64,000 nucleotides of DNA, from assembly GCF_003351765.1 (NCBI RefSeq), contig NZ_CP031229.1, forward strand, positions 558,001 to 622,000. Direction: 5' to 3'. A model generated the notes under the pieces. That model worked only from the letters and a program-made list of their open reading frames with translations. It made no database searches and was not told the DNA's origin. Position numbers and translations under genes: made by a program. This DNA comes from Ornithinimicrobium avium. Lineage in GTDB: Bacteria; Actinomycetota; Actinomycetes; Actinomycetales; Dermatophilaceae. Shown here in pieces: positions 25,832-33,967 of this stretch (position 1 is its first letter; each line of letters opens with the position of its first letter).

Positions 25832-27474
25832 CCGAGCAGCCCACCCGCGAGCGGCACCTGCAGCAACAGGTCTCCACGCTGAGCAGCCGGCTGGGCGAGA
25901 TGAAGGCCCAGAACGACCAGCTCGCCGACACCCTGCGCACCGCGCGCACCCAGATCGTGGGTCTGCGCGAGGACCTGGACGCCATGGCCAGCCCGCCGCT
26001 GACCTTCGGGCAGGTGCTGCGGCTCGTCGGCGACGGCACCGTGGACCTGTCGGTCTCCGGCCGGCGCGTGCGCACGCACATCTCCTCCGAGGTCGACACC
26101 GACGAGCTGCGCCCGGGCCGCGAGGTGCTGCTCAACGAGGCCCAGGCCGTCGTCGGGCTCGCCGGCTACGAGCGGTCGGGGGAGGTCGTGACCTGCAAGG
26201 AGGTGCTCGGCAACGACCGGGTGGTCGTCGTCGTGCGCGGCGAGGACGAGCGGGTGTGCCGGCTCGCCGGCTCGCTGCGCGGCGAGGAGGTGCGCCTGGG
26301 GGACGGGCTCCTCATGGACGCCCGCAGCGGGTTCGTCACCGAACGGATCCCACGGCCGGAGGTGGCCGAGCTGGTGCTCGAGGAGGTGCCGGACATCTCC
26401 TACGACGACATCGGGGGGCTCGCCGGCCAGATCGAGACGATCCGCGACGCGGTCGAGCTGCCCTTCCTGCACGCCGACCTCTACGCCAGCCACCAGCTGC
26501 GCGCGCCCAAGGGCGTGCTGCTCTACGGTCCGCCCGGGTGCGGCAAGACGCTCATCGCCAAGGCGGTCGCCGCCTCGCTCGCCCGGCAGACTGCGCCGGC
26601 GGACGGGGAGGAGACCGGCAAGAGCTACTTCCTCAACGTCAAGGGCCCGGAGCTGCTCAACAAGTACGTCGGCGAGACCGAGCGCCACATCCGCTCCATC
26701 TTCCAGCGGGCCCGGGAGAAGTCGGCCGACGGCAGGCCGGTCGTGGTCTTCTTCGACGAGATGGAGTCGCTCTTCCGCACCCGCGGGTCGGGCGTCTCCT
26801 CCGACGTCGAGACGACGATCGTGCCGCAGCTGCTGGCCGAGATCGACGGAGTGGAGCGGCTCGACAACGTCATCGTCATCGGCGCCTCCAACCGAGAGGA
26901 CATGATCGACCCGGCGATCCTGCGGCCGGGCCGGCTGGACGTGAAGATCAAGATCGAGCGCCCGGACGCCGGTGGTGCGCGGGACATCTTCACCAAGTAC
27001 CTCACCACCGAGGTGCCGCTCCACCGCGAGGAGGTCGCCGCGCACGGCGGTGACCGGCAGGCGACCGTCGACGCGCTCATCGACGCGGTCGTCGCCCGGA
27101 TGTATGCCGTGGTGCCCGAGAACGCCTTCCTCGAGGTGACCTACGCCGGCGGGGACCACGAGGTCCTCTACTTCAAGGACTTCGCCTCCGGGGCGATGGT
27201 GGCCAACATCGTCGACCGCGCCAAGAAGCTGGCGATCAAGGACCTGCTCACGCGCGGCGAGGAGGGGCTGCGGATGGCGCACCTGGAGCAGGCCTACCTG
27301 GACGAGTTCAAGGAGAACGAGGACCTGCCCAACACCACCAACCCCGACGACTGGGCCCGGATCTCGGGCAAGAAGGGGGAGCGGATCGTCTACATCCGCA
27401 CCCTCGTCGGCGACGCCACCGGCACCCAGCCCGGCCGTGCGGTGGAGCAGGGGACGCCCGGGCACTACTTGTGA
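25828..27474 (+). CDS. mpa: Proteasome-associated ATPase ARC/Mpa
   Basis: Mpa (ARC) is the hexameric AAA ATPase that recognises Pup-tagged proteins and feeds them to the 20S proteasome. The 548-residue protein has an N-terminal coiled coil (about 5-55) that would bind Pup, tandem OB-type domains to about 190, Walker A GPPGCGKT at 234-241 and Walker B V-V-F-F-D-E near 306-311. It ends in GHYL, close to the GQYL tail that docks the ATPase on proteasome alpha rings. The tail's retention is notable because no prcBA genes occur in the window. An accessory block then separates it from dop. Confidence 0.95.
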   Translation: MTEQPTRERHLQQQVSTLSSRLGEMKAQNDQLADTLRTARTQIVGLREDLDAMASPPLTFGQVLRLVGDGTVDLSVSGRRVRTHISSEVDTDELRPGREVLLNEAQAVVGLAGYERSGEVVTCKEVLGNDRVVVVVRGEDERVCRLAGSLRGEEVRLGDGLLMDARSGFVTERIPRPEVAELVLEEVPDISYDDIGGLAGQIETIRDAVELPFLHADLYASHQLRAPKGVLLYGPPGCGKTLIAKAVAASLARQTAPADGEETGKSYFLNVKGPELLNKYVGETERHIRSIFQRAREKSADGRPVVVFFDEMESLFRTRGSGVSSDVETTIVPQLLAEIDGVERLDNVIVIGASNREDMIDPAILRPGRLDVKIKIERPDAGGARDIFTKYLTTEVPLHREEVAAHGGDRQATVDALIDAVVARMYAVVPENAFLEVTYAGGDHEVLYFKDFASGAMVANIVDRAKKLAIKDLLTRGEEGLRMAHLEQAYLDEFKENEDLPNTTNPDDWARISGKKGERIVYIRTLVGDATGTQPGRAVEQGTPGHYL

Positions 27475-27499
27475 GGGCCGGTCGCGTCCAGGGACCGAG

Positions 27500-27619
27500 C
27501 CACTCACGTGAGTGGGTCGTGCACGCTCCCAGCCGGTGTGCCGAGCCTGCGCCACTCACGTGAGTGGGTTGCGCACGCCATACCCTGGGATCGCGGACAG
27601 AAGTCACTCAGATGAGTGA
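27500..27619. repeat. Array 1: three 16-bp palindromes at 52-bp period
   Basis: Perfect palindromes CCACTCACGTGAGTGG start at 27500 and 27552, and a variant TCACTCAGATGAGTGA starts at 27604, giving an exact 52-base period. The 36-base spacers carry GTGCACGC-type ends. The third copy contains the stop codon of the DUF559 gene. The spacer between copies 2 and 3 matches array 2 spacers in inverted orientation. The array lies between the convergent ends of mpa and the DUF559 gene and may act as a terminator or binding array. Confidence 0.9.
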
Positions 27620-28528
27620 CGCGTGCCCCGGGAAGTGCCGGCGCCACTCGTCGCTGGTGACGGCCACCTGCATGCCCCGGCTGCGCATCGCCCGCACGAC
27701 ACGGTCCAGCGTGGCGCCCGGCGTCCGGTAGACGTCCGTGGCGAGGAGGGTGACGATCCGCCAGTCGGCCTCGTCGAACTCCTCGCGCCGACCCACGTCC
27801 GACTCCCACTGCTCCTGCGACTCCGCGTGCTGGCGCCCGTCGTACTCGATGGCCAGGCGGTGCTCCCTGTAGCCCATGTCGAGCCGGCGCAGCAGCGTGC
27901 CGTCGCCGTCGTGGAAGCGGATGTCCACCGCCGGCTCGGGCAGGCCCGCCAGGACCATCAGCATCCTGGACCGGCTCTCCATGGGGGAGTCGACGTCCGT
28001 GCGCACGAACCCTGCCGCGCGCACGGACCGTCGGCGCAGGCGTGGCGGAGCCGTGCCGGCCGCGGTGACCAGCTGCTCGGGCCTGGTGCGCCGGCGCCTC
28101 ACCAGCGAGTCGCCCAGCACGACGAGGTCGACCAGCGAGAGGTGACCGGCCAGGTCCACGAAGGTGTCCTCCGCTCTCGTCAGCGGGATCCCCCGGAAAC
28201 GCACGGGCGTCCGGGAGGACCTGTGGACGCGCACCTCCGGCCGGCGGGACCGGTGCCGGTTGCCGGGGACGCTCGCGTGCAGGACGTCACAGTCCGGGAC
28301 GACGGCTCCCCACAGCCTGGCCGCCTGGTGGTGGGAGACGAACGCGTCCCTGCCCGCGACCAGGAGCACGGCCTGCGCGGTCGTGCGCGCGTCCTGGGGT
28401 GCGCTCGCGCGGACGGCGACGCCCGGCAGCAGCCGCACGAACGCGTCGGAGCCCAGGAACCTTCGCGAGTGGCCGGCTGCGACGGCCTCGCGCACCCGGA
28501 ACGGCTCGTCGAGGTTGATCTTCCCCAC
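27608..28528 (-). CDS. DUF559 / Vsr-like endonuclease-domain protein
   Basis: This 306-residue protein ends in a DUF559 domain, related to very short patch repair endonucleases. L-A-I-E-Y-D-G-R-Q-H supplies the D/E..Q-H active-site-like residues near 225, followed by W-x-x-D-V-x-R-R. The N-terminal 180 residues resemble the AbiEi-like winged-helix region common in actinobacterial DUF559 proteins. Function is unproven; nuclease or toxin-antitoxin-related roles have been suggested for the group. It starts at GTG 28528, six bases after CAGGGT. It is bracketed on both sides by palindrome arrays. Confidence 0.82.
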   Translation of the reverse strand: MGKINLDEPFRVREAVAAGHSRRFLGSDAFVRLLPGVAVRASAPQDARTTAQAVLLVAGRDAFVSHHQAARLWGAVVPDCDVLHASVPGNRHRSRRPEVRVHRSSRTPVRFRGIPLTRAEDTFVDLAGHLSLVDLVVLGDSLVRRRRTRPEQLVTAAGTAPPRLRRRSVRAAGFVRTDVDSPMESRSRMLMVLAGLPEPAVDIRFHDGDGTLLRRLDMGYREHRLAIEYDGRQHAESQEQWESDVGRREEFDEADWRIVTLLATDVYRTPGATLDRVVRAMRSRGMQVAVTSDEWRRHFPGHASLI

Positions 28529-28591
28529 CCGCCCACCCTGCCCCGGACCGGTCGGCTGCTGCCGGAGCTGTCCACAGGTCGGCGGCCAGGG

Positions 28592-28711
28592 CCACTCAGG
28601 TGAGTGACTTGTGCACGCGATCCGGGGGTATGGCGTGCACGAGCCACTCACGTGAGTGGGTCGTGCACGCGATCTGGGGGTATGGCGTGCACGACCCACT
28701 CACGTGAGTGG
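28592..28711. repeat. Array 2: three 16-bp palindromes at 52-bp period
   Basis: Copies start at 28592 (variant CCACTCAGGTGAGTGA), 28644 and 28696 (both perfect CCACTCACGTGAGTGG), again exactly 52 bases apart. Its 36-base spacers contain GGGGGTATGGCGTGCAC, which appears inverted in array 1. The last copy ends one base before the stop codon of the DUF3054 gene. Arrays 1 and 2 thus form inverted flanks around the DUF559 gene. Confidence 0.9.
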
Positions 28712-28712
28712 G

Positions 28713-29066
28713 TTAGGCCCGCCGGGCCAGGGCCGCCTCGACCGCGCGCCACCCGACGAGGCCCACCACCAGGACACCGGTCGCCACCAGCACGAACGGC
28801 AGGGCCGTGCCCTCGCCCATGCTCCACCGCAGCAGCATCCCGACGACGAGCGCGCTGACAGCCACGACGATCCCCTCGAGCCACCAGCTCCGCATCGGCC
28901 GCGGGACGAACGCCGCGGCGATCCAGCCCACCGCCGTGCCGACGAGGAAGGGCCACCCGGTCTCCAGGACGCCGAGCGGGTCGACGCCGCGGTCGTGGCT
29001 GGCCCGCCCGGCGAGGGCGAAGAGCAGCACGACGAGCAGGTCGAGCACGTAGGTGCGTCTGGTCAT
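28713..29066 (-). CDS. DUF3054 family membrane protein
   Basis: The 117-residue protein has four predicted membrane helices (about 6-20, 38-55, 62-80 and 88-108) and fits DUF3054, a small actinobacterial and archaeal family of unknown function (F-A-x-x-G-R-x-S-H-D near residue 17). It starts at ATG 29066, six bases after CAGGAT on the minus strand. Its stop codon adjoins palindrome array 2. Confidence 0.82.
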   Translation of the reverse strand: MTRRTYVLDLLVVLLFALAGRASHDRGVDPLGVLETGWPFLVGTAVGWIAAAFVPRPMRSWWLEGIVVAVSALVVGMLLRWSMGEGTALPFVLVATGVLVVGLVGWRAVEAALARRA

Positions 29067-29086
29067 GGGCGCATCCTGCCACGCCC

Positions 29087-29092
29087 TAGCAT
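29087..29092 (+). promoter_or_regulatory. -10 element TAGCAT, decides the MFS gene start
   Basis: TAGCAT overlaps the first of three clustered ATGs (29091, 29094, 29100) and ends seven bases before ATG 29100. Only ATG 29100 would be inside the transcript. Confidence 0.5.
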
Positions 29093-29099
29093 GATGACC

Positions 29100-31139
29100 A
29101 TGCCTCCACCCGAGCCGGTCGCGGCCCGCCCAGCCGCTTCGACCGGCCTGGTCATCGCGGTCCTCGCGCTGTGCGGCACCCTGGTCTCCCTCCAGCAGAC
29201 ACTGGTGCTGCCGCTGCTGCCGGACTTCCCTCAGATCCTGGGCACGACCAGCGACAACGCCTCCTGGTTGGTGACGGTCACCCTGCTCGCCGCCGCGGTC
29301 GGCACCCCGATCATCTCCCGGCTCGCGGACATGTGGGGCAAGCGCCTGATGCTCGTCGTCTGCATGTGGGCGGTCATCCTCGGCTCGCTCATCTCGGCCC
29401 TCAGCTCGACCCTGGGCGTGGTCATCCTCGGCCGCGGCCTGGCCGGCCTGGGAGCCTGCCTCGTCCCCGTCGGCATCAGCATCATGCGCGACCACCTGCC
29501 GGCCGAGCGGGTCGGCTCGGGCGTGGCGCTGATGTCGGCGACCCTCGGCATCGGAGGAGCGGTTGGCATCCCGCTGGCCGGTGTCATCTACCAGGCCTGG
29601 GACTGGCACTCGCTGTTCTACGTCTCCGGCGGCTTCGCGGTGGTCATGCTCCTGGCCGTCCTGCGCGTCGTCCCGGAGTCGACGGTCAAGACGCGCGGCC
29701 GCTTCGACTACGTCGGCGCCGGCCTTCTCTCGGTCGCGCTGACCTGCTTCCTGCTCGCGGTGAGCAAGGCCGGCTCGTGGGGCTGGACGGCGCCGCTGAC
29801 CCTCGCCCTGCTCGCGGTCGCGGCCCTCGTGCTCGCCGCCTGGGTGCCGTGGGAGCTGCGCACCGGTCAGCCGCTCGTCGACATCCGCACCTCGATGCGC
29901 CGGACCGTGCTGCTGACCAACGCCGCGTCGGTGCTCGTCGGCTTCGCGATGTTCGCCAACTTCCTCACCGCCGTCCAGCAGGTGCAGATGCCGGTCGCGA
30001 CCGGCTACGGCTTCGGCCTGTCCGTGGTCGCCACCGGCCTGTGGATGCTGCCCAGCGGCATCGCGATGGTCCTCATGTCGCCCGTGTCGGCGGCGCTGAT
30101 CCGGCGCACGGGCCCCCGCTCGGTGCTCATCGGCGGCGCGGTCCTGATGGCGGTGGGCTTCATCAGCCGTTCGCTCCTGCACGGCTCGGTGCTCCAGGTC
30201 ATGGCCACCTCGGGGATCGCCTCGGTCGGCACCGCCATGGCGTTCGCCGCGATGCCGACGCTGATCATGCGCGCCGTGCCGATCACCGAGACCGCCTCGG
30301 CCAACGGGCTCAACACGCTGCTGCGCTCGATCGGCACCTCGTCCGCCTCGGCCGTGGTCGCTGCGGTCTTCGCCGCCTCGGTGATCACCACCGGTGCCGC
30401 GGCGGGGGCGCCCACCCTCACGGCATACCAGACCGTCTTCTGGGCAGGAGCTGCGGCAGCCCTGGGCGGGGCCCTGATCGCCACCTTCATCCGCCGACCC
30501 GCGCTGGTGCGCGAGGTCGTGGCCGACCCCGCCGCCGCACCGGCACCGACGGGGGAGCGCACCCACGTCAAGGCGGAGGGCGAGCTGCCCGAGCTCCTCG
30601 TCCGCGGGGTCGTCCGCGCGCCCGACGGCCGTCCCCTGCGCCAGGCGGTCGCCACCGTGCTCCACCCCGACGGACGGCACGTCGACTGGGGCCGCACCGA
30701 CAACGAGGGTCGCCTCGCCCTCGCGCTGCCCGAGGCCGGGCGCTACCTCGTGGTCGTCTCGGCCGACGGGTGGGCGCCGCAGTCCGGCCTCGTCGAGCTG
30801 GACGCCGAGGAGACCCGGGTCGTGACGATGACCCGCCGCCTCCTGCTCTCCGGGCTGGTCACCGACGACGGCCGACCCGCGGGCGAGGTCCTCGTCTCCC
30901 TCATCAAGCACTCGGGCGAGTACGTCGGCACCACCCACGCCGACGCCGAGGGCCACTACGAGATCGGGCTGCCGCCGCCCGGCCGCTACGTCCTCACCGC
31001 CGTGGACCACCCCACCGGCCGGACCCGCTCCCGCGCGCTCACCGTCCTGTCCACCTCGACCACCCTCGACGTCGACCTCGAGACCGGCATCCCCCGTCCG
31101 CCCGAGCGGACGACCGTCACCACCGCGGACCCCGCGTGA
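29100..31139 (+). CDS. MFS transporter with C-terminal carboxypeptidase-regulatory-like repeats
   Basis: The 679-residue protein is a DHA2-type (14-helix) drug:proton antiporter through about residue 475, with R-L-A-D-M-W-G-K-R in the loop 2-3 motif. Residues of about 492-577 and 577-662 then form two beta-sandwich repeats of the carboxypeptidase regulatory-like kind, each with a G-x-V-x-x-x-D-G-R-P pattern. This extension is unusual for an exporter. DHA2 proteins of this length are multidrug or metabolite pumps, and the substrate is unknown. A decayed tetR gene overlaps its stop, so its regulator is probably lost. Confidence 0.87.
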   Translation: MPPPEPVAARPAASTGLVIAVLALCGTLVSLQQTLVLPLLPDFPQILGTTSDNASWLVTVTLLAAAVGTPIISRLADMWGKRLMLVVCMWAVILGSLISALSSTLGVVILGRGLAGLGACLVPVGISIMRDHLPAERVGSGVALMSATLGIGGAVGIPLAGVIYQAWDWHSLFYVSGGFAVVMLLAVLRVVPESTVKTRGRFDYVGAGLLSVALTCFLLAVSKAGSWGWTAPLTLALLAVAALVLAAWVPWELRTGQPLVDIRTSMRRTVLLTNAASVLVGFAMFANFLTAVQQVQMPVATGYGFGLSVVATGLWMLPSGIAMVLMSPVSAALIRRTGPRSVLIGGAVLMAVGFISRSLLHGSVLQVMATSGIASVGTAMAFAAMPTLIMRAVPITETASANGLNTLLRSIGTSSASAVVAAVFAASVITTGAAAGAPTLTAYQTVFWAGAAAALGGALIATFIRRPALVREVVADPAAAPAPTGERTHVKAEGELPELLVRGVVRAPDGRPLRQAVATVLHPDGRHVDWGRTDNEGRLALALPEAGRYLVVVSADGWAPQSGLVELDAEETRVVTMTRRLLLSGLVTDDGRPAGEVLVSLIKHSGEYVGTTHADAEGHYEIGLPPPGRYVLTAVDHPTGRTRSRALTVLSTSTTLDVDLETGIPRPPERTTVTTADPA

Positions 31140-31617
31140 TGTCCTCGAGGGGTATGGAGTCGCGCACCCAGATCCTCCAGGTCGCCCGGCGCCTGTTCGG
31201 GGAGCGCGGGTAGGCCGCGGTGACCATCCGCGAGGTGGCCGCCCAGGCCGGCGTCTCGCCCGCGCTGGTGATGAAGGTCGCCGGCAGCAAGGAGCAGCTC
31301 TGGGCGCTGGCGACGCCCCCCTCCAGCGGCGTGTCCGGCAGCAGCGGCGCCGGCTCGGCCGGGCGGTGTACCTCCTGCACGACGCGCCCGACCTCGACGC
31401 CGCCCGGCGGGACTTCCGCGAGCGCTTCCTCGACCGCTTCCCCGACGAGGGGGAGGGGCGCAGGCTCGCCGACGAGATCGCCTGCCTGATGCCGGGGCTG
31501 GCCGCGGGCGTGCGCTCCTTCCGGCTGCTCGACCCGGCGACCAGTGACGCGGACCGGGTCGTGGCCGAGTACGGCGCGCTGGTCCAGCGGCTCATCGACC
31601 GGCTGCCTCGTCGGTAA
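31139..31617 (+). pseudogene. Decayed TetR family regulator
   Basis: The ATG overlaps the MFS stop (TGATG), and the sequence starts as a normal TetR N-terminus (S-R-T-Q-I-L-Q-V-A-R-R-L-F-G-E-R-G). The codon where TetR proteins have Tyr is TAG (31211-31213). The same frame continues with V-T-I-R-E-V-A-A-Q-A-G-V-S, then shifts at about 31,330-31,360 into R-A-V-Y-L-L-H-D-A-P to the end at 31617. About 80 codons of the expected ligand-binding domain are missing. So nonsense, frameshift and internal deletion have all occurred. A sequencing error could explain one change but not all three. Confidence 0.85.
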
Positions 31618-31623
31618 GGCCCT

Positions 31624-32454
31624 TCAGAAACCGTACATGACGTCGGCCGGCGGGTACTCCGGACAGACGGTGGACAGCGCCCTGCGCTCGTCGACGGGCA
31701 GGTCGATCGAGGCGGAGTTGGGCCACCAGGAGATGCGCTGGGAACTGTCGAAGGCACCCACGTAGGCCTCCCGGCTGGGCTGGTCGGCCCGCGAGACCGG
31801 ATGCCCGTGGGCCTCCATGCACGGTATGTAGTACTGGTCCCAGTAGTCGTAGACCAGGCCCACCTGCTCCTCGCTCCAGCCCTCGGCGATCGCGGGGTGC
31901 AGGGGGTAGCGCGCGTCGCAGACGTAGGTGGCCTCGTCCAGGGCAGCCTCCTGCGACGGTGGCACCCCGGGCTTGAAAGCGGTGCCGCCCGCCCCGTCGC
32001 TCACCGCCGGGAACCCGGCGTCCTGCAGGCACCGGGCCATCTGGTCGCCGTACTCCGACAGGCTCGTGGCCCACCCGACCCGACTCACCTGCGGAGGCGC
32101 GGCCAGCCCGGCGTCGGCCGCCCGGCTGGACAGCAGCTCGGTGTAGTAGGCCTCCAGGTCGGCGTCCGAGAAGTGCTTCGGTGTGACCTGCACGGTCGGA
32201 ACCCACGCCGATGGGTCCCAGTCGCGCTGGGAGTCGCTGTCTGAAGATGCCGAGTGGGCATCGGCAGATGCGGACGGTGTAGTCGCCGACGTCGCAACTG
32301 TCCCCGGATCGACAGTGCTCGACGTGCAGCTTGATGCAGCGAGGAAGGCAACCGTCACCCACAGGACCGTCCCAGGCCTTGTCCTCTGCACAGCGGAGAG
32401 CCAGACGCTTGTGGCGGCTAATGAGCCGTCAGGCCTGTCGGGTCGAGACCGCAT
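31624..32454 (-). CDS. Four-cysteine lipoprotein A, coupled to small secreted protein
   Basis: The 276-residue protein has a hydrophobic signal ending in A-A-S-S-C (Cys43), a plausible lipobox, then a serine/threonine-rich linker to about residue 78. The mature domain has four cysteines at 142, 179, 212 and 264, with C-L-Q-D-A-G-F-P, C-D-A-R-Y-P, C-M-E-A-H-G-H-P-V-S and C-P-E. The spacing of 37, 33 and 52 matches the lipoproteins at 33338 and 36882. The family is not one I can name. ATG 32454 overlaps the stop of the secreted-protein gene (TGATG), so I prefer it to the upstream ATG at 32475. Confidence 0.8.
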   Translation of the reverse strand: MRSRPDRPDGSLAATSVWLSAVQRTRPGTVLWVTVAFLAASSCTSSTVDPGTVATSATTPSASADAHSASSDSDSQRDWDPSAWVPTVQVTPKHFSDADLEAYYTELLSSRAADAGLAAPPQVSRVGWATSLSEYGDQMARCLQDAGFPAVSDGAGGTAFKPGVPPSQEAALDEATYVCDARYPLHPAIAEGWSEEQVGLVYDYWDQYYIPCMEAHGHPVSRADQPSREAYVGAFDSSQRISWWPNSASIDLPVDERRALSTVCPEYPPADVMYGF

Positions 32455-32774
32455 CACACATTCGGAGGGATGCAACGTCCGTAGCTTCCAGACAGCAGGA
32501 GGGAGACCGAGGAACCGCTCCAGGAACGGGTGCCTCCGATGCCCGAGTCGCCTCCTGCGACGTAGACGTTGTAGGACTGGTAGACCTTCTGCCCTGCGGC
32601 GTACAACGTCAACCGGTCTGCGAATCGCTGTTGCTCCCCACGAACACCCACCGTTGCACCGCTGGTGCAGGTGATCGTCCCGGATTCGGTGAGTGCTGCC
32701 GCTGGAAGGGCCAAGGCTCCAACCATGGCCATCCCCGCGAGACTAGCCCCAGCGCTCCTCAGGATTGTCCTCAT
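32454..32774 (-). CDS. Small secreted two-cysteine protein 1
   Basis: The 106-residue precursor has a clear Sec signal peptide (about 1-27, cleavage after A-L-P-A-A-A) and a mature part of about 79 residues that is glycine- and serine-rich and beta-prone. Its two cysteines, Cys36 and Cys101, are 65 residues apart, exactly as in the protein at 33006. Both also share G-T-I/V before the first Cys, a G-G-x-W-like segment and Y-G-x-C near the end. A strong AAGGAGGAGAC ribosome binding site supports ATG 32774. It overlaps lipoprotein A by one base. Function is unknown; a secreted toxin or signal is possible. Confidence 0.75.
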   Translation of the reverse strand: MRTILRSAGASLAGMAMVGALALPAAALTESGTITCTSGATVGVRGEQQRFADRLTLYAAGQKVYQSYNVYVAGGDSGIGGTRSWSGSSVSLLLSGSYGRCIPPNV

Positions 32775-32814
32775 GTCTCCTCCTTGAGTCGTACCGCCCC
32801 GTCGCGATGAGGGG

Positions 32815-32823
32815 AACATACCA
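32815..32823 (-). promoter_or_regulatory. Extended -10 (TGG-TATGTT) for secreted protein 1
   Basis: On the minus strand TG-G-TATGTT lies about 40 bases before ATG 32774. No good -35 is seen. It overlaps the GGTATG motif that is common in this window. Confidence 0.35.
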
Positions 32824-32970
32824 CGGTTGCGCACCGCGCCATTTGATCATCGAGAGAGGACCGCCGTGGGGAGGGACAGAGCGACGGAATGCGTTCATCG
32901 AGGAGCTGCGATGGCTCTAGTTGGGGCACCCGACCGCGTTCGCGCACTCTAGGTGAGTCTTGTCGGCCCC

Positions 32971-32999
32971 TTGACGTGTGTTTCCGAGCCAAGTAACCT
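32971..32999 (+). promoter_or_regulatory. Promoter TTGACG-N17-TAACCT for secreted protein 2
   Basis: TTGACG (32971-32976) and TAACCT (32994-32999) are separated by the ideal 17 bases. The GTG start at 33006 is six bases after the -10, so the mRNA is predicted to be leaderless. This is the best sigma70-like promoter seen in the window. Confidence 0.7.
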
Positions 33000-33005
33000 G
33001 CTCCC

Positions 33006-33341
33006 GTGACTCGATTCCTCAGTATCCGCGGCCACATCTGTGCGTGGGCAGTGGCCGCTCTCGCGTTTCTGGCTGCACCTGCACACGCAGGTTACTCCAT
33101 GTATGAAGAGGGAACTGTAAAGGCCAGTAGTTGCACGTCGCTTACTCAACCCTATGCTACATCATATTCTCTGGGTGAAATGATGACTCGCGCCCCTGGC
33201 GGTGGGGACTATCTCTACTACAACGCGAACTGGAAGCAGCGAGGCTATTACGGGCCAGGCGGGAAGTGGTTTGTTGGAGCTAACTCGCAGACGGCCGTTC
33301 TTGAGACTTCCAGAACCTATGGGACGTGCCGCAGCCTGTGA
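33006..33341 (+). CDS. Small secreted two-cysteine protein 2
   Basis: The 111-residue precursor has a signal peptide (about 1-28, cleavage after A-P-A-H-A) and a mature domain rich in Tyr, Gly and Ser. Cys43 and Cys108 are 65 residues apart, as in secreted protein 1, and Y-G-P-G-G-K-W and T-Y-G-T-C parallel its motifs. Composition and codon use are visibly more AT-rich than in the neighbours, which suggests transfer. Its TGA overlaps the GTG of the lipoprotein B gene (GTGA). The promoter places GTG 33006 at the transcript 5' end. The role is unknown. Confidence 0.78.
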   Translation: MTRFLSIRGHICAWAVAALAFLAAPAHAGYSMYEEGTVKASSCTSLTQPYATSYSLGEMMTRAPGGGDYLYYNANWKQRGYYGPGGKWFVGANSQTAVLETSRTYGTCRSL

Positions 33342-33898
33342 TCAGGATGGCGCCTTCAGCGACCTCAGGGATATTGAGTTTAGTGTTTCTTGGTGCGCTG
33401 AATCTCGCTGGCTGCGCCGGCGGAGGGGACGCCTCCGGTGAACGACTTGCGGAGGAACGGCTCGCTCATGTCACGGCTGTGCGGGCTTATTACCAGGAGT
33501 TCGCGGAGTGTCTGACGGGGCAGGGGCTTCCCAGCCAGTTGCTGGAGACCGGGGACGGGATCTTCGTGGACACCGGTGACAGCGACTCCGACCGGGAGTC
33601 CTACGCGTTCGCCAGGACCACTTGCGAGCAGCAGGTCGGACAGTTCCCCGATCCACCTCCGCCGCCGACGGACGAGGAGCTGCGATGGCTGTATGCGGAG
33701 AACGTCCAGGTTGCCGCCTGCCTGCGTGACCACGGCTTCGCGGTCGTCGAGGCGCCTAGCGAGGAGGTGTTCGTGGAGACCTACCGGGCCAGTCTTTCCG
33801 GCGGGCCGGCGCCGTGGCACCCCTACCCGGCAGACATCAGCGGAGAGGCGGAACGGGCATGTCCTCAGGTCGACCTCGTCGAGCGTTATCAGGGCTGA
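33338..33898 (+). CDS. Four-cysteine lipoprotein B
   Basis: The 186-residue protein has a signal ending in the lipobox L-A-G-C (Cys26). Four cysteines at 58, 96, 128 and 175 (spacing 38, 32, 47) lie in C-L-T-G-Q-G-L-P, C-E-Q-Q, C-L-R-D-H-G-F-A-V-V and C-P-Q, aligning with lipoproteins A and C. A Pro-rich loop follows the second Cys. It would be anchored on the outer face of the membrane. I chose GTG 33338 because it overlaps the stop of secreted protein 2; GTG 33326 and ATG 33347 are alternatives. A cognate immunity role is an inference from the coupling. Confidence 0.8.
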   Translation: MIRMAPSATSGILSLVFLGALNLAGCAGGGDASGERLAEERLAHVTAVRAYYQEFAECLTGQGLPSQLLETGDGIFVDTGDSDSDRESYAFARTTCEQQVGQFPDPPPPPTDEELRWLYAENVQVAACLRDHGFAVVEAPSEEVFVETYRASLSGGPAPWHPYPADISGEAERACPQVDLVERYQG

Positions 33899-33967
33899 GC
33901 GGGTCAACCTAGTCGGCGTGAGCGTTGTTAGGGTGCGAGCACCGTTCGATGACGAGAGGTGTGGGGC

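Noticed and set aside
27500..28711. CRISPR-like regular repeats
   Set aside because: The repeats are 16-bp perfect palindromes with related, not unique, spacers, only three per array, and no cas genes are near.
32454..33341. Assignment of the small secreted proteins to the lactococcin 972 family
   Set aside because: Size, signal peptide and nearby ABC transporter are similar, but the two-cysteine pattern and sequence do not match what I know of that family, so I leave them unnamed.
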